From the NCBI GenBank assembly GCA_002104905.1, contig MCFE01000052.1, positions 62,001 to 126,000 of the forward strand: a stretch of 64,000 nt of DNA, read 5' to 3'. The stretch's first letter is position 1, and the number at the start of each line of letters is the position of its first letter. A model generated the notes under the pieces. It was not told the DNA's origin, ran no database searches, and worked only from the letters and a program-made list of their open reading frames with translations. Source of the DNA: Basidiobolus meristosporus CBS 931.73. Taxonomy: Eukaryota > Basidiobolomycota > Basidiobolomycetes > Basidiobolales > Basidiobolaceae. The translations under genes and the position numbers were made by a program. Positions 45,901 through 57,501 of the stretch are shown here, in pieces.

Positions 45901-48271
45901 ACCTTATTCCCAGTATTTCATAAAACCATCATATTTTATCATCTCACTCTCATAGGTTATTCCTCACATATTCATATCCCTTCCAATTTCTTCGAAGTCA
46001 TCCATCAACATGAGTAATAGCAATCCAAATAAACCTATTACAATTGACAAGCAAACTACACTTGAATGATCCGAGTCAAAATTACATTCCGCATGTTTAA
46101 GAGTGTTACCAATGTGGAACTCACATTGATAGTGATTTAATGGGCACACATTCAGATGGACGATAATCGTCGGTAGTATGTATAATTCATTCCTGTAAAT
46201 TTTACTCACACTAATGTCAAGTTTAACCTAGCCAAGCATTGAATTGGACCTGTGTAACCGGATTAGTCCGGAGAACTCTCGTCTCTGGTCACAATGGCCT
46301 GACACCTGAAATCATCATTAACCTGCGAGTTTGAAGCTGTAAACATATATTGTTTGGTACTAAACTAGGGAGCATATGGTGATGTAAATCATGATAATCT
46401 ATGCGATCCGATCCCAGGTACATACATGGCACAGAAGCCAGTTTCTAAGTTGATTGGGATATGTGACGGCGAAAAGAATGAAGCAACTTAAGACACATTT
46501 GAAAGAAATAGAAAACTTGACAATGAGTTGGGTATCAAGTAATATTTAAAACCGGTAAACAACTTCTTGTTAACAATATGTATTCATAAAGATGAAAACG
46601 ATGACGGGTAATGAATATATGCAAAATGGCTCGGTATGGAAATAGGAAAATAGTACTTGATTACACTGGTTAACACCTCAATCGTGATATGGTTTTATGC
46701 ACAATTAAACCTATGCCTCGACAAAGCCCATTTTCTTCTCATCAACGCTGTTATCAATTCCCAATCGAGGCTCGTAAACGATCTCTGAGCGGCTCTTGGC
46801 GTGATACTTGCAAATAACCACATACACGAATCCTCCCAACAGGAGACCAATGAACCACGAGAAGTTGAACACCTTCTTGAAGAAGTCGGGGATACCCGCG
46901 ACTCCGATCTTGTCCAAGAATCCTGGGAAGTTGGGGATGATGCCAATAATCAAGGCGACAATGGCTGGCATGTGGAATCCGTTACCATACCAGTAGATGC
47001 CTCCTGGCTTGTAGAGCTCGGGGACCTCGACATATCTCTTACGGACGATCCAGTAGTCGGCAAGGACGATTCCACCGATGGGTCCGAGGAAGGTGGTGTA
47101 GGATGAGAGGAAGTTGAGGAAACCGTTGGCTCCTGAGAGCAACTTCCAGGGGCAGATGCAGATGCCAACCACCGAGCAGAGGATACTGCCACGTCTGATG
47201 GTCATGTAGCGAGGAGCCAAGGAGGAGATGTCGTTGCCCGCGAACAAAGCGTTACCGGCGCAGTTGACTACCAACAAAGCCAGGGCGAAGCCAAGACCGA
47301 GGACGAATTGGAGCACACGGTTGAGTGCGTTTCCAGGGTCCATCTTGCTGATGAACACAATGGGATCCCAGATAGCCTCACCATACAAGGCAATCGAGGC
47401 TGAGGAGATGAACACAGCCAAGAACCCGGTGAAGAACATGCCAAGGGGGATGGTCAATGCTTGGCCGATGGTCTGGGCACGAACGGTCTTGGAGTATCTG
47501 GTGTAATCGGGACAGTTGATGGCGAAGGTGGCCATATTTCCCATGACAGAGGTGACGCCGGAGAAGAAGGCCCAGAAGAAGGACTGCTTGGCCTTGACGT
47601 TTGTTCCGGCCATGGCCAGGACAGAGCTGAACCCACCGGCATTCACCACCGACCAGACAAACAACACAATACCGGCCACGGGGAGGAAGAAGGCCTTGAC
47701 CATGAACAGAGGTCTGATCTTCTCAGCGCCGAGGGCAATCACCGGGATACTGGCCAACCAGAACACCATGCATGGGATGAATTGGCGCATGTGGATGTCG
47801 GGGTCGGAGAAGCCCTTGGGGATGTCGTTGTATCCCGGCCAGCAAGCCAAGATCACCACATACAAACACTCGCCACCGAGCCAGAGGTTGACTCCGTACC
47901 AGATCCAGGCGAGAACGAAGCGCATGCACACCGGGATGTAGGCTCCCTTCATACCGAAACTGAGACGACCGACCACCGGGAATGAGACGTGGTACCTCGC
48001 TCCAGTCACTCCGCCGAGTGTGATGGCCACCGTGATCACAATCATACCGGTCATGAAGGTGAGCATTGCTTGCCACCAGTTCATTCCGAGCGATACCAAT
48101 GAACCAGCCATCAAGAACTTGGGAATGTTGAAGGCATCACTGATCCAGAATGAGACAAAGTTGAGAAGATCCCAGGTCTGTCTTTCTTCGGGAAGCGGGG
48201 CCATATCCTCACTCCAGTAGCGGTTGTTTTCATGCTCAACATCGCCACCCTTGGGCTTGATTTCCAACAAT
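44340..48271. repeat. Large inverted repeat: NCS1 copies B and C
   Basis: Left arm 44340-45900, right arm 46711-48271 (each 1561 bases), nearly identical in opposite orientation, spacer 810 bases. Arms end at exon 2 boundaries and stop codons. Copy A (32162-33707) is a third near-identical unit, in the same orientation as C. Confidence 0.9.
45901..46710. other. Spacer between the tail-to-tail NCS1 copies B and C
   Basis: About 810 bases, AT-rich, unique. Homology between the arms stops at the two stop codons (TAA in B, TAG in C). No ORF looks coding. It must hold both transcription terminators. Confidence 0.55.
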
Positions 48272-48353
48272 CTATATGATAACGGTGGGTAAGTATTTAC
48301 ATTCAGAGGATCTTGTCGACTCTTAAGTGAACTTACGCCTTCAGTCTTTCCAT
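46711..48353 (-). CDS. NCS1 Fur-type nucleobase/allantoin/thiamine permease, copy C
   Basis: Minus strand, exons 48337-48353 (17 nt, MERLK) and 46711-48271, 525 residues. Protein identical by eye to copy B except the first residues and one change in the tail (RLGI for RLGV). The 65-nt intron (GTAAGT...ATATAG) has no likeness to those of A or B. Together with copy B it forms an inverted repeat with 1.56-kb arms. Upstream is a long AT-rich region with its promoter. Confidence 0.93.
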
Positions 48354-51300
48354 GGTATGTGAGATTGTGATAGGAGAGGGAGATTCTGAATTGCAAGTGA
48401 CTTGAGTGTTTACTTTTATATTGTATGTGCCACAATTTAGACTTGACCATGGGAACTCGGTTGTCATGCTGAGTATATTGACCAGCGTATTATAGATCAA
48501 TATATCTTGTTAGACATCGTGCATTATACATCTATATATGATATATGCTAATAAAACCTTAAAGCTAATCGAACATGCGAATGGACCTAAGCTACGGAAC
48601 AGTTTCGATTCAGAATGTCGTTACCCCAAGGCCCATGGAAGTTGGGTCAGAGTTCCGGTTGACGATTATCACAGTGATACGATCAGAAACTACACGATTG
48701 GTATGGTCAGTTTGGACGGGATTATCGCTAAGCATTTACTTGACGAAACATGTATTTGAAGAAAATCTGTTTGTAAGCCTGTTTCTTCAGATATTTGGCT
48801 CACGATTAGCATCAATCGTTATAGCGATGTTAATCCCACAATGTTAATCAGAAGAAAACGGGTAGCTTGGTGGCTTGAATTTAATATTAGATCCGATCAA
48901 TCAAGTTCAACTGGTAAATCTACACCAGAATCCTCTATTTTCAACTTAGTTCCGATTAGATTGAAATCGGTATGAATATTGGTGGCGACAAGTAGAACTG
49001 GTGATGGGAATAATTGACAACCATGTTGTACTAATTAGTGCTCCCCTGGTCTCATTCTGATTGGGGTCAAGGTACATGCCAATTCTGAGCCATAAGAATA
49101 CATGATGCCTTACATAATAGCGTAATACCCTAACCACCAATTAGTTTTCTATTTCTAAATCCCTGCAGTAGTGAAAGAGCAGCGCTTTGGCAACATGGAT
49201 TTTTAATTTCTATCATACTTTGTCAGTAGCCTTGTATAGAGTGGTATATGGTGTTTGTTGCAGGTCATGTATATATCCATTTGATCTATACTTGATGCAC
49301 CTATGTGAAAGCGAGAGTAAAACTTCAATACTGGCAGTACAGTTCAGGGTGTTTTGGGAATTTTAGATATTTTGGTGGGTTGACTTTGAACAACCCTAGT
49401 AAGCCCTTCTTTAGCTGGTCTTTTGCTACCTTCTAAGTGAACTACATTACGTGAACTCTCACCCTGAGTTCATGAAAACTATTATCTTAACTTTATTTGA
49501 TTTGTTGGCTGGCATGTATTAAAAGTGGCAGTAGGAGTCCGGAAATGATTAGGAGTATTTAGAACAAATGGCGTTTTTGACTTGTTGGTTTATAGAGTTG
49601 ACATTAAGTATTTAAATTCTTGGAGGGACTTTGAAGAGATAATGATGACAAAACGCTGAGGAAGGTCCTAAGTTGTATGCTAGGTTTGACACCATTTAGA
49701 AGATCTTGAAAATTTTGGTACCTTCCAGTATTTCTACAACTCTTAGTATTAGTGAACATCATACAAAGTTTACTCGATCAATAAATCTCAATATCATGTA
49801 CTCCGCCTTAATATATGATTGATTTGGTGCTGAACTAATTATTTGTAACAGTGTCCATCAGTGGGTTTGCTCTATGTTTCCATTCGAGTTGTAAAGCCCA
49901 ACTATCTGGCAAGGCAAAGCATGATACTACTAATCATAGATAAACTACATTATATTACTCAGGAGCGATGCTGTCGATGTGCTCTGATAATATAGCGACC
50001 AATCTTTACTATAGCCCGCAGAGTATTACTGCAGAGCTCACGATTTGTCCAGTACCTCAATATTCTAGATGAATCTGTGTGATAATCTTTGCAGTCAATT
50101 ACATTTGAAGTGGAAATCTATAATTTTATTCTCTGGCTAGGCTTTGAGTTGCAGAGTTTAGGAGATGTTGTGTGTAAGAAGATGTGTGAGAGAGAGCGAT
50201 ATTATCAAACTTTGGACATAAGATAAAAACAACATTCATTACTATGTTTATAACATTGGAATGAGCACTGCTCACTTTTCTCCATAAGTCCCCACCATAC
50301 ATCCCGAGTTGGTGTTTGGAGCCCTGGAACTGCTGCAAACTTCGTATATACACCTAAATATTATTTATATTAATTCTGTCGCCTAGATCCCAGCATATGA
50401 ACTTTGCTGTTTCCTACCCAAATTCTTGTTGATATATATTTTCACCAAGATGACAGATACCCAGAATATCAAGTTTTTCAGAGTCATTGAAAAGCCCCCA
50501 AACTTGGCACACATGCTCTTGAGACCTTCCTAGACATTTTCTCAAGAGCTTGGATACGAATAAATACCTTTTTACGTTCAATAAATCATGAAGTAAAAAT
50601 CACATAATCTACTAGCTGTCCCAATCACTTCCAATATCTCCAAGAAAACGTTGACAACAGCACCTAGCAAGTTTAGCACTTTTCTAAATACGCATGAGGG
50701 TGCATGTCTTGGTTGATGATATTGAAGCAATAATGGAGGTAAATAGGCAATCATTAGCCAATTCTATATTCTTGTCAAAGTTCTACAAGTTACAAAAATT
50801 TCAGGTTCGTCCCAAACTCCGGCTTTTCCTCGAACTATTCATATCATAGCATTCATAGAGCTCCATAAAGATATAAATACTTTGTTCCAGCTGAGTAAAA
50901 CAGAAAGTGGATACTGTATATTTTTTTAGTTCCCAAGACATCTTGCCAAATTACTGCCGTTGTCTTTGCTGCAGTTACCAGGTTTCCAAAATTAAAATAC
51001 AGTAAAAAGCATTGGATACGCTTACAAATATTCGAATTTATTTTATTTATTATCTACAATGGAAAGCTAAAATCTTCATACGTCTGTAAATTTGGGAGAC
51101 CGTGCAGTGATTACATGGCAAGATGAAGGAAAACTCAATATCATTTGAACAGCCTCATTGCTAAGAATTAAGGAAATAGCAGATTTGAATATTGAAAATA
51201 TTTGAAATGTACCAGAGCATCTATGATGTCGTATGAGCTCCCGAAATATACGTTTGCTGCATATTCGTATTCATCTAGTTTGAATGCAATTTTTGGTTTA

Positions 51301-51755
51301 GGAAAATCTACTTCTCGTAGCATGTGATGCATGGGCTTGTTTGGCTTATTTATACATTTTCCGTAAGCTTGAATGTTGCCATGGAAAGATATGCGCAAAG
51401 TTTGGGGCCAAAGATCAAAAAGAACTTACGAAATTAGATGTAACCTATGCAACAATAACAAGAAGGGAATGGTTCGAGCTACCTTGGATATATTGATTTT
51501 ACAACATTTCGGAAGTGAAGGATAGTATTTAGGCGCATCGGAAGCAAAAGATATTCCTTATACCTCCATTACGATATGAGGGTGATCATAAGGCAAGCAC
51601 CCTTAAAGAGAATAGGAACCAGTACTCGAGATTATTAATCTGTTGGGCACGTGCACAGAAATTGCCATACTCTGTGTAACAGATGACACTCAATCTAGAT
51701 ACGATAATGAGGCATGTATAAATTGTTAGAAACCCGCTTTCACATTAACAGCGTC
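48354..51755. other. Long AT-rich intergenic region with an LTR relic
   Basis: About 3.4 kb without a recognisable gene. The only structure I can name is the degenerate copia LTR at 50331-50659. The last few hundred bases must hold the promoter of the oxidoreductase gene. Confidence 0.45.
50331..50659 (+). repeat. Degenerate solo LTR of the copia family
   Basis: Aligns end to end with the 346-bp LTR: begins TGCTGCAAAC..TATACACCTAAATATT, continues through TTTTCACCAAGATGACAG and AATAAATCATGAAGTAAAAA, and ends CACTTCCAATATCTCCAAGA...GACAACA. Many substitutions and a few indels (329 bp) show it is much older than the copies at the left edge. Flanks GGAAC and GCACC agree at only three of five bases. 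No internal element sequence adjoins. Confidence 0.85.
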
Positions 51756-52856
51756 ATGAGCGGAAAACTTTTCGAGTCTATTCAAGTGGGTCGTAACAAG
51801 CTGGAGCATCGAGTCGTGTTGGCCCCACTAACACGTTTCCGGGCAAACGATCAAGGAGTCCCCCAAGATATCGCCAGATTATATTATGAACAGCGCGCAA
51901 GCAAAGGGGGTCTACTGATTACTGAGGCAACGTTTGTTTCTCCGGACGGCGGAGGACTTCCTCACGTCCCAGGTATTTACTCACCGGCACAAATTGAAGG
52001 CTGGAAAAAAGTCACTGAAGCCGTGCATAAGAAAGGGGGAGTAATCTATCTGCAACTATGGTTCTTAGGCAGAGCCGGTATGAGTATGTTCTTACCTGAT
52101 AAGCATCAACCTGTCTCAGCCTCAGCTATCGCAATTACCGGTCAAGTTCACCCTGGAATGCCCTACGAGACTCCTAGATCTTTGGAACTGAGTGAAATAC
52201 CACAAATCGTAAACTCTTACAAGCAAGCTGCTTTAAACGCTATTGAATCCGGGTTTGATGGGGTGGAAATTCATGGTGCCAACGGATATCTCATTGACCA
52301 GTTCATCAACACCAACAGTAATAAGCGTACTGACATGTATGGCGGATCTATCGAAAATCGTTGCAGATTGGCCCTGGAGGTGATTGAGGCGGTAAGCACA
52401 GCTATTGGTCAAGAGAGAACAGCAATTCGGTTATCGCCGTATAATACGTTTCAAGATATGAAGGAGGACACTCCGGTAGAAACTTTCTCGTACCTTACAA
52501 GCGAGATCCAAAAACGCTTTGCAAACCTGGCATTCCTGCATTTCATCAAACCACGGATCTCCGGAGACACTGAAATTGAAGGTGATGAGCAACCCTTAGG
52601 CCTTGAACCATTCCGTGAAATTTGGAAGGGAGCCTTTATCTCTGCTGGTGGATACACTCCCGAGTCCGCTCTCGAAGCCGCCGAGCAAACAGGCGATCTC
52701 ATTGCTTTTGGGAGACATTTTATTGCCAACCCCGACTTACCGGCGCGTATCAGGAACAACTGGGAACTCAACCCGTACAACAGAAGCACTTTTTACACCC
52801 CCGGCCCGCAAGGGTACATCGATTATCCTTTCCATGATTTGAGACAACATTTGTGA
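51756..52856 (+). CDS. NADH:flavin oxidoreductase, Old Yellow Enzyme family
   Basis: Single exon, 366 residues from ATG 51756; an in-frame ATG at 51714 would add 14 residues, but MSGKLFESIQVGRNKLEHRVVLAPLTRFRA is the usual family start. It is an FMN enzyme that reduces activated alkenes with NAD(P)H. Marks: VVLAPLTRFRA, the substrate-binding HGANGYLIDQF (His and Asn of the H-x-x-N pair), KRTDMYGGSIENRCRLALEV, and the FMN phosphate segment FISAGGYTPESA with LIAFGRHFIANPDLPARI. TIM-barrel order intact. Physiological substrate unknown, as for most members. Confidence 0.93.
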   Translation: MSGKLFESIQVGRNKLEHRVVLAPLTRFRANDQGVPQDIARLYYEQRASKGGLLITEATFVSPDGGGLPHVPGIYSPAQIEGWKKVTEAVHKKGGVIYLQLWFLGRAGMSMFLPDKHQPVSASAIAITGQVHPGMPYETPRSLELSEIPQIVNSYKQAALNAIESGFDGVEIHGANGYLIDQFINTNSNKRTDMYGGSIENRCRLALEVIEAVSTAIGQERTAIRLSPYNTFQDMKEDTPVETFSYLTSEIQKRFANLAFLHFIKPRISGDTEIEGDEQPLGLEPFREIWKGAFISAGGYTPESALEAAEQTGDLIAFGRHFIANPDLPARIRNNWELNPYNRSTFYTPGPQGYIDYPFHDLRQHL

Positions 52857-53008
52857 CATGTAACAAAATAAATGGCAATCAGGCGTTTCACGAAAGATGA
52901 AGCAACCTCTTAGAGGGGATACTGTCGCGGTGAAACCTCGCTAACCATAAGGCTCTATGACTTTCCATCATAAAAAGAGTGGGACGGAGTTCGTGACTGG
53001 TAGTTAAA

Positions 53009-53443
53009 ATGCTGCTTTTCTTGACTGCTCCTTTACTTCTTTTCGCTCTTGTAGGAACAGTGGTGGGGGTGACCAGTAAAAAAGCACTTCGCCAGTACCA
53101 GGTGCTCCACAAAGAGCTGTTACGCGTGACCAAGTTCTCAGAGAAGCGTTTAGCAAAGTTGGAGAATCAACTAACAACAAGGAGCTTGGACACAGATATC
53201 CGCAGAAAGCGCGCTCGGGATGAATACATGGCATTGAATGAGAGCGTCAAGAACACTTATGAAGGTTGGCAACAGGCCATGGCCAATTTGGATGACGGCG
53301 TTAATCCGGTCGACGAGGAAATCAACGACCGCCTTCAACAAGACCGGTATGAATATTTAGATATTCAAAAGAAATATTATCAACAGTACTTCCAAACCGG
53401 GAAGAATCTCGAGAAATACATCCGAAAGTATACTGAGCAATAA
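53009..53443 (+). CDS. Small single-pass coiled-coil protein, unrecognised
   Basis: Single exon, 144 residues. An N-terminal hydrophobic stretch (LLFLTAPLLLFALVGTVVGV) acts as signal anchor. The rest is charged and helical, with heptad-like KELLRVTKFSEKRLAKLENQL and a Tyr/Gln-rich end (IQKKYYQQYFQTGKNLEKYIRKY). I know no family for it. It lies 150 bases after the oxidoreductase on the same strand and is convergent with RRP4. Confidence 0.6.
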   Translation: MLLFLTAPLLLFALVGTVVGVTSKKALRQYQVLHKELLRVTKFSEKRLAKLENQLTTRSLDTDIRRKRARDEYMALNESVKNTYEGWQQAMANLDDGVNPVDEEINDRLQQDRYEYLDIQKKYYQQYFQTGKNLEKYIRKYTEQ

Positions 53444-53508
53444 ATAATGTACAAAGCTAAGCCTCTCGATGAGCACTATACAAAGAAGGTTTATTCGCTA
53501 TTATTGCA

Positions 53509-54763
53509 TTATTCGTTGCGAAGGTTGGCCAACACCTCGATCTTGATTTGTGCCATGACTTCGTCTTTGAGCAGATCTTGGATTGGATAGTTGAGTGATG
53601 CTTCGTAGGCATAGATAATGGCGGTGTCATGAATCGACATGAACTGCTTATTCAAGGCCTGTATGCAGTTGCACACACGAGCGATGGTCTCTCTTTCAAC
53701 CACTGAGATTTCCTGCATTAAGATTTAGATTGGGATGAATCTCAATCGCATAATGTGTTGGAGATCCGTACCTGGTTTTCATTGCTGTAAACTGCCTCGG
53801 GGTTGAGCTCAACTTCAGATTGTGGAACACTCTTACTAACCCAAATGTATCCGTTCAAGCCTAGAATCACATCCACTCCAAAAGGTAGAGTATGGAAATG
53901 AGACCGACTTCTTTGAACCAATGATGGGGATACAACGACGAAAGAGCCATTGCGTAGCTAGAAAAGCCTGTTGAAAACTCTGCTGAAACTCAGAAGGGCA
54001 ATGAGATGTATTTACCTTTCCGTATTTCAAACTACGTGTATGGAGGGACATAGCGCCGTCGCCAAAGAAGGCTTGGGCTTCAGCCTATCAAAACACCAAG
54101 TTAGTGCAATTCATCTACCGGCAAAAAAATTCACTTACCACCACTAAATCGCCCTCAGCGAAAAACATTCTCATTTGAAGCTCATCGGATTCGGATTTTC
54201 TACGTTGTACACCACCGGGCAAGTTAATGGAGGAGAGTAAAAGCACTGAATCTTGTCGCGAATTGGTGTCGACCTTCCAGCGCTTTTGACCGACCTGTTG
54301 TATAGGTGAGGTGAAGGGATTTTTAATTTCCAGTGAAACGAGAACACACTATCCCTCGGTTACTAACATCAATAATACGGCCAACAACAACATCGCCAAT
54401 TTCACCCGTATATCTAGATACTATATTAATATACACTACAAATTAGAGTCAAATTAACAAAAGTTTACCTGGAACGTAAAGGTTTCACCGAAATTAGCTT
54501 ATTGACACGCTCCACTACACCGGCAAGGGAGGATAATACACGCTCCTCGTCTAAGTAAGTACCATGACCTCTGAAGAAAATGGAACGTCAATACTCAAAT
54601 ATGATACTCCTATAACATATGCGATCGACCTCATGAAGGCAGTATCCGAAGTGATACATTCACCAGGAGTCACGATGTGACCAATATGGTTCTCAGTATC
54701 TTCAACCATGCTGTCATCCTTGAACTCCACCGGCGCCGTAGGGTTTAGAAAGCGGATGTTCAT
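53509..54763 (-). CDS. RRP4: Exosome complex subunit RRP4
   Basis: Minus strand, seven exons: 54630-54763, 54469-54570, 54368-54413, 54139-54294, 54016-54084, 53772-53957, 53509-53712; 298 residues with the frame kept at every joint. Rrp4 is one of the three cap proteins of the RNA exosome in 3'-5' RNA decay and processing. The N-terminal part has IVTPGECITSDTAFMRGHGTY; the S1 domain has YTGEIGDVVVGRIIDVGQKRWKVDTNSRQD; the KH domain holds RNGSFVVVSPSLVQR and FGVDVILGLNGYIWVS (GxNG). Length and order match the family. A 46-nt exon 3 is the smallest. Confidence 0.95.
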
Positions 54764-55149
54764 TGCTGTGGTTATTTATATGTAAAGATATTAAACACAA
54801 TAGCACAAGTAGTGCTCCCACCAAAATGCAGTCTTCAACTCAAAGGGAACTTTTTTTCTTTTTTCTTTCGTGCCTAATTCATTTGTTGTATCTGATTTAA
54901 ATTTAACCATAACTCTAGTCTCGATCTCAGCGTTCACGCTTAAGGTCCAATTAAGCTGACAAAGAAAATACTCACAGATCGATTGTATTCAGGGTAAATT
55001 TATTATGTGGGAATTGATTCAAAAGTGTTTGGTGTGAGTTTGTGACGTGAAATACCAAAGCTTCCCACGATAAAAAGCCAGGTGAATAACCCGACGGTTG
55101 ATATTTAGCACACCTAAGCTTGGTCACCTCAACTTAACGACCCCTTCTC
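54764..55149. promoter_or_regulatory. Divergent promoter region (RRP4 / Nudix hydrolase)
   Basis: 386 bases between divergent starts. A T-rich run (GGAACTTTTTTTCTTTTTTC, near 54845) lies close to the RRP4 side. No specific operator seen. Confidence 0.45.
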
Positions 55150-56506
55150 ATGTTAAGAGCTATCACTGCAGCATCCCGATATCATTATTCATCTTCACGC
55201 AGCATATATACAGGGTATAAGCGTACATATCGAACCTCCATTATGAAGGGTGATAAAATCTTCGAGAATTGTAAGTAATTACCAAACCACAAAATTCCAA
55301 GCAGGCTTTCAAATACTAAACATTTCTTTTCAGTGAGGCCCTCTGCTTCGTGAGTGACCCTGTTTTCAACTTCTCCAGCGTCTGTGCATTCCCCATCAAC
55401 ATCTTGAAAGCTAACCTTTCATGAAGTTTAATCGCAGTGGCACCACATCGTTCAGGTGAATATGATTACAAAGTATTGATGTTACATCGGTTAGTACAGC
55501 ATACCTCAAGGAAAATTTCGGGTTGAACTTCGTCCTAAAGCTGTTTTGCTTGAATAGTTCCTCCAATATGTCGTCCTTCGTGAATGCCCATGTATTTCCA
55601 GGTGGAAATGTGGACGGCAACGAAAATTTGGAAGAGTGGCTGAAACCTACTAAGAGCCCCTTATACCAACAGAACGGCTACAATCCTTCCGAAGATGATT
55701 TTCTCAAGCTAAAACTCTGTGCCATTCGAGAGACATTCGAAGAGTCAGGTTTGTTGTTAGCTAAAACTAGCAACAACCAGGATAAGTTACATAATGTTGA
55801 TGAGCTTCAGAGATGGCGCAATCTGGTACGATATTCTCATCATTTGAGAGGATTAATACTTGATACTAATTAGGGACTATTCAAGATTTACAAGGATGCA
55901 AGCGAATTTATTGAGATTTGTAGGGAGCAGCAGATCTATCCAGCAGTGGGGGATCTTGTTCATTTCTCCAACTGGATTACCCCCATCAACTACCCTAAAC
56001 GGTACGACACACATTTCTTCTTGACGTTTGTGAGCTTCGATCTTGACGGGCTCCAGTCGACCGTCATTGCCGATGGCCAGGAGAGTTTACACACTGTTTG
56101 GTATACGCCAGGCGAAGCCCTATCAGAATTTGAGAAGGGTGATATCACTCTGTTCCCTCCTCAGTGGTACACCTTAAAGGAGCTGAGCCGAATAAAGAAA
56201 ATATCAGAACTGAAACAGTCTCTGAGCAACCACAAGAGGGTTATTCCATTCATACCACAGTTTCAGAAAGCGGATCCTGTGTCGGCTCAAAGCTTCGCTG
56301 TTCAAGATGCACAAAAGCTGTTCTCGATATTACCGGGAGATGAGGCATACTCTCTACCAAGTGTCGCTATCTCGAAGCCAGGCAATCGCCACCGCCTTTG
56401 GGTCTGTAAAGATAAGGATAGCCAGAGAATGACGAACATCCGGATGGAAAAAAATTGCGAGGTAGAAATCGACGAGTCTCAGGAGCCTTTAAAATCTAAG
56501 ATGTAA
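55150..56506 (+). CDS. Nudix hydrolase, NUDT19-like acyl-CoA diphosphatase
   Basis: Five exons: 55150-55270, 55334-55349 (16 nt), 55427-55489, 55558-55825, 55874-56506; 366 residues. The NUDT19 group cleaves CoA and acyl-CoA to phosphopantetheines and 3',5'-ADP. Evidence: RPSASLIAVAP, the segment FVNAHVFPGGNVD, an insertion of about 45 residues, then the Nudix core AIRETFEESGLLL (RExxEExG) near residue 124. VGDLVHFSNWITPINYPKRYDTHFFLT is also characteristic of NUDT19. The N-terminus is rich in Arg/Ser/Tyr with no acids, like a mitochondrial presequence, while the last three residues SKM resemble a peroxisomal PTS1. The micro-exon is needed to keep the frame. Confidence 0.88.
55334..55349 (+). 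other. 16-nt micro-exon of the Nudix gene
   Basis: Bounded by TTTTCAG and GTGAGT. It encodes the middle of LRPSAS; leaving it out shifts the frame (16 is not a multiple of 3) and breaks the conserved RPSAS-LIAVAP block. Confidence 0.7.
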
Positions 56507-57000
56507 TCAACCATCTCGCGTCCACAATCTGAGCAATAAAGCAAATGCCAACACCCAACTCCACCTTGACGCGCATATGTGGGTACTATTGGTTATGGAG
56601 TATTTATGGAAGTAATCTAGGAAAGTCCAAGATATCGAGTATATATGGAAGTCGATGCAGTATTTAGATTTCCTTTTCCAAGATGTTGCTTAAATCTGGA
56701 ACTGCTAAAATCGCGTCAACGACTAACTTAGTCCTGACAATGTTCTCTTTCGGAAGTCGAGGCTTCAATTCTCTAGTTTAATCTATTTTGGGATGCATCA
56801 ACTAAAATACTGAGATTTGCTTTCTTGGGATACACGGTGAGTACGTGACTCCAATATAAAACGGCGCGACAATACTTGATCGTTCACATACTTTTCTTTC
56901 GTGAGTGCGTTAGTATCACATTGCCTTCATTCACTTTCCATGGACCAAGCAGATCACCCATTGTATTGAACACAGAATAGAACAACCACCATCCTCAACC
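56507..57000. other. Intergenic region
   Basis: About 0.5 kb between Nudix gene and a small hypothetical ORF on the same strand. No feature recognised beyond AT-rich sequence. Confidence 0.4.
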
Positions 57001-57501
57001 ATGCTATCGAACTGGTATCTATCCATGAAGCTTTTCTTTCATCGACATTTTATACTACGTCGCAAGAAAGATATTGACATACATGACCTTAATATGGAGA
57101 TGCTGAGTACTGAGCTAAAAAAACAGATTTCCAGTGAGTATCCGTACAGTTTCATAGGAGAAATCCTAGAGGATTTCCAATTGGAGCACGTTAACGATAC
57201 AAGTCAATGTTTCGACGATGTCCACAAGGATTTCGTTAATTTTTTGATCCAAGAAAGACCCCATCGAACAAAGCCCACAAACTCACACAAGTCTAGCTCA
57301 ACTCGATCTTGCGACGTTGAAACGGATTCTACGAAAATGTCCAGCGAGCGAGAATCCTCTGAGTACTCCATCATTCACACCGACGACGAGATCATCCTTA
57401 ACACCGCTGTGCCCTCTATGTCACTGGCAGATTCACAAAAGACACGCCAGGAAGCTGGCTTTATAAATGACAACACAGTAATGTGGGTTTCGGTTGAGTA
57501 G
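57001..57501 (+). CDS. Hypothetical protein, 166 residues
   Basis: Single-exon ORF from ATG. N-terminus is hydrophobic/basic (NWYLSMKLFFHRHFILRRKK), the middle is acidic and the C-terminal half is Ser/Thr/Asp-rich, likely disordered. No domain recognised. The codon mix and length make it a plausible lineage-specific gene, but there is no independent support. Confidence 0.4.
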   Translation: MLSNWYLSMKLFFHRHFILRRKKDIDIHDLNMEMLSTELKKQISSEYPYSFIGEILEDFQLEHVNDTSQCFDDVHKDFVNFLIQERPHRTKPTNSHKSSSTRSCDVETDSTKMSSERESSEYSIIHTDDEIILNTAVPSMSLADSQKTRQEAGFINDNTVMWVSVE

